Source: Mycobacterium sp. GA-2829
GTDB lineage: Bacteria > Actinomycetota > Actinomycetes > Mycobacteriales > Mycobacteriaceae
DNA length: 64,000 bases
Reading direction: 5' to 3'
Assembly (NCBI RefSeq): GCF_001499965.1
Contig: NZ_LQIT01000012.1
Span: 62,001-126,000 of the forward strand
The position numbers were made by a program, and so were the translations under genes. Every line of letters begins with the position of its first letter. Position 1 is the stretch's first letter. The notes under the pieces were generated by a model. The model was given only the letters and a program-made list of their open reading frames with translations. It was not told the origin of the DNA and searched no databases. This document shows positions 44,617 to 52,266 of the stretch, one piece after another.

Positions 44617-45849
44617 TCAGTCACCGGAATCCCCCGTAGAATCGCCGCCCTGGCCGCCCCCGGACTCGCCGCCTGACCCGTTCCCGGAGCTGCCGGCCGA
44701 ATCGTTGCCGGAGTGGTCGGTGGGTTCCGATCCGGAGTCCTTACTCGATGCGTCCTCGGAATCTTCGCTCGGCTCCGACTTCGAACCCACGGTCGACTGT
44801 TCCTCGGAGCTCGTGACCGATGGTTCTTCGGAAGTCTTGGTCGACACGCCACCAGGCGCCTCGCCGTCGAACCCCACCGTGGGACTGGGACCGACGTCGA
44901 CCGTTGCGGTCGGCGACGCGGGCGGCGTCACGGAAGGCTGCACCACAGCGGACGCGGTCGGCGTGGTGGAGAAGGTCGCCGCGGTGGGTACCGGAACATC
45001 GCTTGTGGGTTGCGCCGAGGGTGTCACCGTAGGCGGTGTCGAGACCGCTGCCGGAGCCGGCGCCACCTGCCGGGGTGGCTCAGGGACGGGCGCGACGGGA
45101 GGTGTCTGAGTCGTCATGACGGGGAAACCCGCTGGTATTCGTGCGCTCAGGGGGGCCGTGGCCGGATCGAGCAGAACCGCCACGGACGGGGTTGCGTTCA
45201 GCGGAGTAGGAACCCCTTCCGGGAGCAAGCCCGGCAGCGAAACCTGGACGAGCTGAATCACGTTCAGCAGCAACGACTGTCCGTTCGCAGCTGCGGCCCC
45301 GAACAGCTGGAGCAGTGTCCTTTGAAGGAAGGCGACCAACTCGGCCATGATCGGCGACCCGCCGGGCATGACCGCCGACCACCCGCCGCCACCGCCGCCC
45401 GAATAGGCCGCGAACTGAGGCTCCAGGAGCGCGATGAGATTCCAGAGAGTCGGCATCTCCTGCACAGGCGTACCGGCCGAACCACCTCCCGGCACAACGA
45501 ACGGTCCGTGACTCAACACGTCGAACAACTGCACCTGGGCTCGCGTTTCGGGGCTGCCCGGCAGCGGCCGGATGTCCTTGTCCGGTGCCAGTTCGGTGAG
45601 GAAGCGGATGGACAACGACGGCCACGGGAGGACTACGCGGGTCGGCGATCCGGGTCCGGGCTGAGGCGCTTCGGCGATCAGCGAGGGACCCGGCAGTGGA
45701 TACAGCGCCGCACTGAACGCGAAGCCGGCCGCGACGATGGCAGCACCGAGCGCTCGATACGAAGAGTGTTCCGTCGCAGCGTGTTTTGCCGCCGGCCGAA
45801 CCGTGGGGAGAACGGGGTGCGAGCGCTCGATGAAGTCGAAAGTCGTCAC
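44617..45849 (-). CDS. Exported Pro/Thr/Ser-rich protein with acidic Ser/Gly tail
   Basis: A 410-residue protein of unknown function. After 33 residues a hydrophobic segment (34-55) acts as signal or anchor. A globular-looking part follows (about 65-260, LFDVLSHGPFVVPGGG, LLQLFGAAAANGQSLLLNVIQLVQVSLPGLLPEG). Then comes a Pro/Thr/Val/Ala-rich stretch (about 265-345), of the kind O-mannosylated in mycobacteria, and an acidic Ser/Asp/Gly/Glu-rich tail (345-410). It sits between two polysaccharide genes on the same strand (gaps of 95 and 39 nt), so it is probably a surface or wall-spanning component of the system. Confidence 0.75.
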   Translation of the reverse strand: MTTFDFIERSHPVLPTVRPAAKHAATEHSSYRALGAAIVAAGFAFSAALYPLPGPSLIAEAPQPGPGSPTRVVLPWPSLSIRFLTELAPDKDIRPLPGSPETRAQVQLFDVLSHGPFVVPGGGSAGTPVQEMPTLWNLIALLEPQFAAYSGGGGGGWSAVMPGGSPIMAELVAFLQRTLLQLFGAAAANGQSLLLNVIQLVQVSLPGLLPEGVPTPLNATPSVAVLLDPATAPLSARIPAGFPVMTTQTPPVAPVPEPPRQVAPAPAAVSTPPTVTPSAQPTSDVPVPTAATFSTTPTASAVVQPSVTPPASPTATVDVGPSPTVGFDGEAPGGVSTKTSEEPSVTSSEEQSTVGSKSEPSEDSEDASSKDSGSEPTDHSGNDSAGSSGNGSGGESGGGQGGDSTGDSGD

Positions 45850-45944
45850 TTCGAATTCCCTTCAATCGATCGAAAGCGACCGCTCGTCGGCGTGAGACTG
45901 GGAACGGCGGCGGTGACCCGAAGCGCCGGAGCTCCCAACGCGCG

Positions 45945-46823
45945 TCAGCGAGTGGCTGGTAGGTGGGTCTCGTTGGACATGGCGTGCGCGAGGAATTCGC
46001 AAGGCCCGGACCCGTGACCGTCTAAGACGGTGCGCAGCACCCTGAAGCCGTCCCGGATGGCATGCAGGTTTGACTTACCCGATCTCCTCGGCATCTCCAG
46101 ACTCGGGACCTCGGCAATCCGCAACCCGGCGCGAGTCGCCCGCACGACCATCTCCGCCTCGATCTCGAACCCGGTGGCGGAGAGCGCCAGGAGATCCAGA
46201 TACCGGCGGTGGAACGCGCAGAACCCGTAACACAGGTCGGTGAGGTCGGAGTCGTAGAGGGAGTTGAACACCGCGAGCAGCATGCGGTTGCCCAACCGCC
46301 GGAACGCAGTGATGTCCAGCGACCCCCCACCTCCGACGAACCGCGAGCCCTTGACGAAGTCGTAACCGTTGGTGAGGAAGTGGACGTAGTGGCGGATCTC
46401 CTGGGGAGCCATGCTGCCGTCGGCGTCCATCATCACGATGATGTCGCCCGTCGCGGCCGCGAAGCCGGTCCGCAGCGCGCTCCCTTTACCCATGCCCTCT
46501 TGCGCGACGACCTTGACGTCGGGTCGGTAACTGCGGGCGGTGATCAACGTTGCATCGGTGGAGTTCCCGTCGACGAGGATGATTTCGTCGATGTCATCGG
46601 CGATCTGCTCGAGCACCCAGGCGATGTTCCTGGCCTCGTTGCGCACCGGAATGACCAGACTGACGGTGCCACCGCGGATGGCGAGCGGTGTTCCGGACCG
46701 CTTTCTCCGCTGATTGCGGGCGAGCGGTGCAGGGTCGGCGGCGCGGACCGCGACGCCCGTGCCCACGAACTGCGTCAATGAGGAACCACCCCCATGTCCG
46801 TTGGTGGTTGACAGATCCGTCAT
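45945..46823 (-). CDS. Family 2 glycosyltransferase, DPM1/polyprenyl-phosphate type
   Basis: A 292-residue GT2 enzyme without transmembrane helices. Motifs: VSLVIPVRNEARNIAWVLEQI, IILVDGNSTDAT, VVAQEGMGKGSALRTGF, IIVMMDADGSM (DAD metal site). This is the dolichol-phosphate-mannose synthase-like branch, which loads a sugar onto polyprenyl phosphate. Such a donor would suit the GT-C-like protein of this island. The ATG at 46823 with GGAG 6 nt upstream is preferred; the frame extends further. It lies 73 nt after the epimerase gene. Confidence 0.87.
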   Translation of the reverse strand: MTDLSTTNGHGGGSSLTQFVGTGVAVRAADPAPLARNQRRKRSGTPLAIRGGTVSLVIPVRNEARNIAWVLEQIADDIDEIILVDGNSTDATLITARSYRPDVKVVAQEGMGKGSALRTGFAAATGDIIVMMDADGSMAPQEIRHYVHFLTNGYDFVKGSRFVGGGGSLDITAFRRLGNRMLLAVFNSLYDSDLTDLCYGFCAFHRRYLDLLALSATGFEIEAEMVVRATRAGLRIAEVPSLEMPRRSGKSNLHAIRDGFRVLRTVLDGHGSGPCEFLAHAMSNETHLPATR

Positions 46824-46896
46824 GACGATCTCCAATCTTCCTTCAACTTCATCTCGAAAAGCGTTTGGCCACAGCCGCACAGCGCGCATTCGGGCA

Positions 46897-47877
46897 TCAC
46901 GCCACCACCGATACAGGCGCAGCGCTGCGGTCGAGGGCGCGCGGCCACTGAGCGGTTCGCCGGATGCCCTCGGCGAGATCGACGTCCGGTGTCCACCCGA
47001 GTTCGATCTCGGCCTTGGTCCGGTTCATCGCCACGCCCCGTATCCGACCCGCAGTGCCGTACACGTGCGAGGAGGAACCGCCGAGCGCCGCGCAGATCAG
47101 TTTGCGCACCTCGGTCGCGGTTGTCAGTTGCCCGGATCCGATGTTGTACGTCCCAGTCACGGTGACGGGCGCACGCCCGGCCAGGAGGAAGGCGTCGACC
47201 ACGTCGTCGACGTAGACGAGGTCATACGCCTCGGCTGCGTCCGGACACACGGTGCAGCTGTTTCCGGTCATCGCGGCGTCGAAGAGGGCTGCCACCACAC
47301 CACCACTTCGCGGCATCTGACGGGGGCCGTAGACGGTGCCCAGTGCCAGGCTCGTGGGGGCCAGGCCATACCTTGCTGCGTACGCACGCAGGTACCCCTC
47401 CACGGCGACCTTCCCCGCCGCGTGCGGTGATCGCGGGTCCGTCGGCGCGTTCTCGTCGACCAGCGGTAGGTCAGAGCTCCCGTACCGTGTGTCCCCGGAG
47501 GCGGCATAGACGATCCTGCGTACGCCACTGAGCCGCATGGCTTCGCAGAGGTTGATGGTGCCCAATACGTTGCTGCGGGCGTCGAATACCGGATCGAGGA
47601 GTGAGGTATCGAACTGCGCCTGCCCGGCGAGATGAAAGACGATGTCGGGGTTGGCGCCCGCGACGATGCCGATCAGTTCGGGTGCTTGCAGGTCGACCTC
47701 GATGAGGGTGAACCGTCGTCGGCAGGCCTCGTTGACGCGTTGGGCGTCGTCGAGATTGTCGATCACACCGGAACTGCCGTTGTCGACCCCGATCACCTGG
47801 TGTCCGTCGGCCAGTAGACGGTCGACCAGCGTCGAACCGATGAAGCCGGCAGCGCCGGTGACCAACGACCGCATCAT
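46897..47877 (-). CDS. NAD-dependent epimerase/dehydratase (GalE-like) with His in place of the catalytic Tyr
   Basis: A 326-residue extended SDR. The Rossmann motif VTGAAGFIGSTLVDRLL starts near residue 6, and ALGTVYGPRQ is the usual substrate-side segment. The catalytic YxxxK reads HAAGK (His152, Lys156): SPHAAGK where SPYAAGK is typical. It likely converts UDP-Glc(NAc) to UDP-Gal(NAc), or another nucleotide sugar, if still active. The ATG at 47877 with a G-rich ribosome-binding site is chosen over the GTG at 47898. It lies 27 nt after the glmS-like gene, a fitting pair for supplying amino-sugar nucleotides. Confidence 0.85.
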   Translation of the reverse strand: MMRSLVTGAAGFIGSTLVDRLLADGHQVIGVDNGSSGVIDNLDDAQRVNEACRRRFTLIEVDLQAPELIGIVAGANPDIVFHLAGQAQFDTSLLDPVFDARSNVLGTINLCEAMRLSGVRRIVYAASGDTRYGSSDLPLVDENAPTDPRSPHAAGKVAVEGYLRAYAARYGLAPTSLALGTVYGPRQMPRSGGVVAALFDAAMTGNSCTVCPDAAEAYDLVYVDDVVDAFLLAGRAPVTVTGTYNIGSGQLTTATEVRKLICAALGGSSSHVYGTAGRIRGVAMNRTKAEIELGWTPDVDLAEGIRRTAQWPRALDRSAAPVSVVA

Positions 47878-47904
47878 CTTTCGCCCCCCGGATGGCACAT
47901 CGGT

Positions 47905-49692
47905 TCACTCCACCGTGACCGATTTGGCGAGATTGCGCGGCTTGTCGACATCAAGGTCCAAGGCGAGAGCCATTGTGCGTGCCAGGATTTGCAACGGGAC
48001 CGTCGCTTCGATGGGCCCCCAGGGAGCCGACGGATCGCTCACGACATCGACTGTGCTGCCCGCGGTCCCGAGAGTGACGACGCGCCCGCCACGGGCCTCG
48101 ACTTCGGCGACGTTGCTGGCCAGCTTGGTACTGCCGTTGTCGATGACCACGACGGGCGTTCCCCTGGTGACCAATGCCAGCGGCCCGTGTTTGAGCTCTC
48201 CGGCGGGGTAGTGCTCAGCCCATCGGTACGTAAGTTCCTTGAGCTTCAACGCGCCCTCGGCCGCGTACGGGAGGCCGGACCCTCTCGCGATGAAGATGAA
48301 TCCGCCACAGTCCTTGAGTTGATCGACAAGCGGTGGGATGTCGCACTTTGCGACTCGGATCGCCGCGGCGATCCGTTCGGGCAACCGGCGGAGGTCGTCG
48401 ACGACTCGTACGGCGGTCCGCGCGTCGATACGCCCGGTCGCAGTCAGCGCCGACACGATGAATGCGGTACCGGCGATGATTTGGCAGAGGAAAGTCTTGG
48501 TTGCCGCGACACCAATCTCGGGGCCGGCATCACAGCTGAGAACCGCATCCGCCCGACGCGCCAACGACGAGTGGAGGTTGTTGGTCAGGGCGAGAAGCGG
48601 AGCACCGACCACCGCTTTGGTTGCCACCGCGTGCAGGACGTCCGCGGTCTCACCGGATTGACTGACCGCCAGGCACAGCTCATGGGTATCCGGTACTTCC
48701 TCGCCCGCCTCGCTCGCCGTGGTGAACATGACCGGGATGCCGCCGAGCCGGCGAGCCAGATTGCCGATCACCTGGCCGGCGTTCAGCGAACTGCCACAAC
48801 CGATCACGCGTAGCCGGTCGAAAGATGCAAGCCCGGTGTCTGACCACAGCGCTCCGGATGCAACCGAACCAGCGAGCGCATCGATCACCCTGCTCGCGGC
48901 AGCGGGCTGTTCGTCGATCTCCTTGGCCATGTGGTCGCTGTATCCGTCGAGGTCGGTTCCTCGCCCGAACCAGACGCACCTGCTGGTCGCCACCGGCGCG
49001 AACTCGCGTCCGCCGCGGGCCCACCGACCACCGTCACCGAGCTCGACGACGTCTCCGTCGTCGAGGATCCGATACTCGTCGGTCCAGTCTGCGATCGCCG
49101 CGATGTCGCTGGCAGCGAAGTCACCCTGGGGTGTATGGGCGACCAGGAGTGGGGAGCGCCTCGCCGCCACTATGATTCGGCCGCTCCCCCCTTCCAGCGC
49201 GGCCAGGGCCCATGATCCTTCCACCTTCGACAGGGCGCCTTGCACCGCGTCGAAGAAGTCACCGCACCGGTTGCGTTGTTCCTCGATGAGATGGCAGAGC
49301 ACCTCGCTGTCGACGGACGAGGTGAATCGGTGACCTGTCGCCGATAGCTCGTCTGTGAGTGCTGCGGCGTTCTCGATGATCCCGTTGTGCACCAGACTGA
49401 TCTGCGCGGTGCAGTCGGTGTGCGGATGCGCGTTCGCTTCATTGGCTAAACCGTGTGTGGCCCAACGGGTGTGCCCGAGGCCGACGCCGTCGAATTGCGG
49501 CCCGGTCCACGCGTCGATCATGCGGTCGAGCGCTTGAATCCCACCTGTCGTCCGCAACCGGGTGACCTCGCCGGTCGAGGTGCGCAGCGCCACACCGACG
49601 GAGTCGTACCCGCGATACTCCAGATGGCGCAGCGCTACTCGGAGATACTGGAGCGCCGGCGTGCTGGTCCGGCATGCGATTACTCCACACAT
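47905..49692 (-). CDS. Glutamine-fructose-6-phosphate aminotransferase (GlmS paralogue)
   Basis: A 595-residue enzyme. Starting at the ATG of 49692 puts the nucleophile Cys at position 2 (MCGVIAC), as required for the Ntn-type glutaminase domain; LGHTRWATHG and HNGIIEN are also present. Two SIS isomerase domains follow (CGSSLNAGQV, VSQSGETADVL), and the C-terminus DVDKPRNLAKSVTVE is the GlmS signature. It makes glucosamine-6-phosphate for UDP-GlcNAc. In mycobacteria the housekeeping glmS lies elsewhere (Rv3436c), so this is a dedicated copy for the island polymer. It heads the long minus-strand operon that reaches 37396. Confidence 0.93.
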   Translation of the reverse strand: MCGVIACRTSTPALQYLRVALRHLEYRGYDSVGVALRTSTGEVTRLRTTGGIQALDRMIDAWTGPQFDGVGLGHTRWATHGLANEANAHPHTDCTAQISLVHNGIIENAAALTDELSATGHRFTSSVDSEVLCHLIEEQRNRCGDFFDAVQGALSKVEGSWALAALEGGSGRIIVAARRSPLLVAHTPQGDFAASDIAAIADWTDEYRILDDGDVVELGDGGRWARGGREFAPVATSRCVWFGRGTDLDGYSDHMAKEIDEQPAAASRVIDALAGSVASGALWSDTGLASFDRLRVIGCGSSLNAGQVIGNLARRLGGIPVMFTTASEAGEEVPDTHELCLAVSQSGETADVLHAVATKAVVGAPLLALTNNLHSSLARRADAVLSCDAGPEIGVAATKTFLCQIIAGTAFIVSALTATGRIDARTAVRVVDDLRRLPERIAAAIRVAKCDIPPLVDQLKDCGGFIFIARGSGLPYAAEGALKLKELTYRWAEHYPAGELKHGPLALVTRGTPVVVIDNGSTKLASNVAEVEARGGRVVTLGTAGSTVDVVSDPSAPWGPIEATVPLQILARTMALALDLDVDKPRNLAKSVTVE

Positions 49693-50244
49693 CAGCCCAC
49701 GGCCCATTTCGAGTACCGCAACGGTGTGCCGGCCGCGACCTGGTCAGGTAGCTCGGCACCGACAGATCCGGCCGGTGGATTCTCCACCCGGCGGTGCCGG
49801 GGCAAGTCTTCGAGCGACCCGCTGAACGTGCGCCGAGTTAACCAAACGAGCATGTTTTCACTATGGTGACATTCGCCACTGTCGTACATGGGCCGTCGGA
49901 TCGATCTTTCCCTGGGCCCATGGACTAGTTCCCGCGATCGCCGTCACCACGCGGCGACACCAGAGTCGACCGATGCGCGGGGAACGGTCCGAGCGATGTA
50001 CTGCGCACTTCAAATCCGGCGCATCGGAACGTTTTACATAACCGGTCGGTACGGTGGTACCCATACGGGTCTAGTTCGGGGGATCCCGAAGATCCAAGCC
50101 TCCCGATCCCTCGGGACTAGTTCGCTCCGGACCGCTTGGCTACAAGCGAGCCGAGCCCGGCAGCCGGAAACAAGAGAACCGGGACGAATCCCGGCGAACA
50201 CATCGGTGCTCCCTCAGCAATCCTTCCGCCGAGGAGAGCAACCT
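49693..50244. other. 552-nt region upstream of the glmS-like operon
   Basis: No gene is supported on either strand. It must hold the promoter of the nine-gene biosynthetic operon. Three copies of a GG(G)(A/T)CTAGTTC palindromic motif occur at 49922-49932, 50067-50078 and 50113-50124; a related GGAACTAGGTC is at 29343-29353. Several short inverted repeats (for example GGTAC-GGTG-GTACC near 50050) suggest a structured leader. I do not recognise a known riboswitch. Confidence 0.5.
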
Positions 50245-51126
50245 TCAATGTGCCTGCGCCGCCGCGACCGCCCGCACCGACCGCCCGTACGCAGCTGCCT
50301 GCGCACGGGTCCTGACGCCCAGCTTCCCGAGCACCGCGTGCACATGGTTTTTCACCGTATGCACGGCGATGCACAAGTCATCGGCGATCTCACGATTCGA
50401 CAGGCCGAGTTCGAGCAGCTTGAGAATCTCGAATTCTCTTGCCGTGAGCACTAACTGGCGAGGCTCCGGTGCCCGTTGGGAGGCGATGACCGAGAAGCGC
50501 TTGAGCAGAATCGCCGAAACCTTCGGTGAGCACGAGTATTCGTCGACTGCCACTCTGGCGATGAGCCTACGTAGGTCGTCGAGCGATTCGGTCCTCAGGT
50601 GATAGCCGCAGACTCCGGCTCCCGCACACGCCAGGATCTCGGCCTCGTCATCCTCGGCCAGTCCCACGGCGACCACCTTCGCGGCCGGGCACATCTGCCT
50701 GACCACCCGCACAAGACTAACGCTGTTTCGGGTGCCCATGTTCACCAGGACTATCTCTGGAACGGTCGAGCCCAGAGTCGCGCACAGCGACGACAGATCC
50801 CACGCGACGGCCGGACCGGACTCCGCGAATACCGCCGCGAGACTCTCACGGTGCAGCGTGCAGTCGTCGATGATGAGGAATCGAGCACGAGGACTCGACC
50901 CCGCGCAGGTCTGATGTTTGACGGCCGAGCTGATCGCTTCCTCCGCGAGTGCGCTGCTGAGATTCCCGCCTTCGTGGACGACCGGATAGCCGGCGTGCGG
51001 ACGACCGTTGCCCCAGGCCCGCCACGATTCGTGTCCCTCTCGCAGCACTCCCCAGCCGGCCTCCGCGCGATCCCCGGCGACGAGTCCGTATGGCCCGCCT
51101 TCGGCCGGATCTGCGTAGTGAGCCAT
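50245..51126 (-). CDS. LuxR-type regulator with pseudo-receiver domain (island, right border)
   Basis: A 293-residue paralogue of the regulator at 28155-29027. An 80-residue N-terminal extension precedes the receiver-like domain (about 81-200) and a C-terminal LuxR helix-turn-helix (about 227-285, LTAREFEILKLLELGLSNREIADDLCIAVHTVKNHVHAVLGKL). The acidic pair Asp87-Asp88 remains, but the phospho-acceptor Asp is Asn129 (EIVLVNMGT) and the Lys is Arg178, the same losses as in the paralogue. The ATG at 51126 with AAGGAGT 7 nt upstream is chosen over a longer frame. It is well placed to control the island. Confidence 0.88.
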   Translation of the reverse strand: MAHYADPAEGGPYGLVAGDRAEAGWGVLREGHESWRAWGNGRPHAGYPVVHEGGNLSSALAEEAISSAVKHQTCAGSSPRARFLIIDDCTLHRESLAAVFAESGPAVAWDLSSLCATLGSTVPEIVLVNMGTRNSVSLVRVVRQMCPAAKVVAVGLAEDDEAEILACAGAGVCGYHLRTESLDDLRRLIARVAVDEYSCSPKVSAILLKRFSVIASQRAPEPRQLVLTAREFEILKLLELGLSNREIADDLCIAVHTVKNHVHAVLGKLGVRTRAQAAAYGRSVRAVAAAQAH

Positions 51127-51549
51127 TTCTCGACTCCTTCTTCCGCAATCTGCGTGTGGTCTCGTCGGGCACCCGTCACATGCGGGGAACCGCCCGCCGA
51201 TCGCGGCGCCCTGTCCGAGGCCACTCCCATGAGTGCTCATGTTATGGGTTTGCCAGGATTACGGTCACCGAACGAGTAAGCAAGTTGTCGCAAATTTTGC
51301 GATCGAAACCGGTTCGCTCCAGCCAGCGGCCACAGCCCCGCCGCGAACAGCCTGCTAGAGGGCAGATTCCACACTATCGCCGACATGGGGCGGTGAAGTG
51401 AAATGTGCGGTAAATCGAAGAAGCTGCGGACGCCGAGAGGAGAACGCACATGGTTGTTCGGTTCTCGCAACGTAATGACATCGTCCGACACAACTTCGGA
51501 ATATTTGCTGCCGCCCCGGCCGCAGTGGCGGTATCCGGCAGCCTTCCCG
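51127..51549. other. 423-nt region upstream of the right-border regulator
   Basis: No gene is supported. The stretch 51248-51315 aligns with the region ahead of the left-border regulator gene. It contains a perfect 15-nt palindrome TCGCAAATTTTGCGA (51288-51302). The rest separates this regulator from the type VII-like gene that ends at 51550. Confidence 0.6.
51288..51302. promoter_or_regulatory. Palindrome TCGCAAATTTTGCGA, candidate operator of the pseudo-receiver regulators
   Basis: Perfect 7-1-7 symmetry, 162 nt upstream of the regulator ATG. The half-site CGCAAAT recurs at 29327-29333 (before the paralogous regulator) and at 37024-37030 and 37263-37269 (before the deacetylase operon). Confidence 0.5.
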
Positions 51550-52239
51550 CTACAGCATGCGCCGCGCGAGGTCCTCGATCTCGGCGTCGGTCGCAGGGGT
51601 ATGCGGCGGCACCGGCACCGCGCCGGTGTGCGGCCGATCCTGGTCGGGTCCGGCGCCTTCGGCGTGCTGCAGCGGGGTCTTCCGCTCGTCTTCGCGTTCC
51701 TGCTCTTCGTCGCGTTCGGGTTCACCCTCGCGGGCTTGCGGCACCTGAGGAGGCGCCGCAGGTGCCTGACTGGCCGCGGGCGCCTGACCGCCCGGTGCCT
51801 GCTGCCCCGCACCACCTGCGGTCTGCGCCCCGCCGCCCTGACCACCGAACTGCTGAGCCATCCCCATTGCCTGCTGCATCATCTGGCCGAACATGCCCCC
51901 GCCCTGACCACCACCGCCGGCCTGCCCGGCCTGGCTCGCCGCCTGACCGCCCATCTGCCCGAGTTGGCCCAGCATGCTGGTGAGCTGGCCGACCGCCTGC
52001 CCGCCCGAGTCGTCGGCGTTCTGGTACGCCGACTGCGCGGCGGTCAACTTGCCCGAGAACATGCCCTCTTTCGCCTGCAGCGCAGCCACATTCGCCATCA
52101 ACGGCGCCGCCAGCGTGGGCAGCACCGCGGAGATCGTCGCGCTCATCGCGTCCTGCCCCGGCGGCACCATCGGCATCTCCGGCAGCTCCACCGTCGCGGC
52201 GTCCCATGAGATGCCCTCGGGCTTCTTCAGCGGATCCAT
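51550..52239 (-). CDS. PE-like type VII secretion substrate (YxxxD motif)
   Basis: A 229-residue protein. Residues about 28-80 look like an alpha-helical hairpin (SATISAVLPTLAAPLMANVAALQAKEGMFSGKLTAAQSAYQNADD) ending in Tyr-x3-Asp, the export signal of type VII substrates. A low-complexity Gly/Gln/Met/Ala middle follows (85-165), then an acidic, charged segment and the tail DAEIEDLARRML. It lies 27 nt after the PPE-like gene on the same strand. It resembles the PE half of EspB/PE-PPE proteins more than a true PE, since no Pro-Glu motif is at the N-terminus. Function unknown. Confidence 0.65.
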   Translation of the reverse strand: MDPLKKPEGISWDAATVELPEMPMVPPGQDAMSATISAVLPTLAAPLMANVAALQAKEGMFSGKLTAAQSAYQNADDSGGQAVGQLTSMLGQLGQMGGQAASQAGQAGGGGQGGGMFGQMMQQAMGMAQQFGGQGGGAQTAGGAGQQAPGGQAPAASQAPAAPPQVPQAREGEPERDEEQEREDERKTPLQHAEGAGPDQDRPHTGAVPVPPHTPATDAEIEDLARRML

Positions 52240-52266
52240 CAGCGACCCTCCCCTCCCGCGACCGTG

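Noticed and set aside
49693..50244. Possible riboswitch (glmS ribozyme, c-di-AMP or c-di-GMP type) upstream of the glmS-like operon
   Set aside because: Inverted repeats exist, but I could not match the conserved core bases of any of these classes on either strand.
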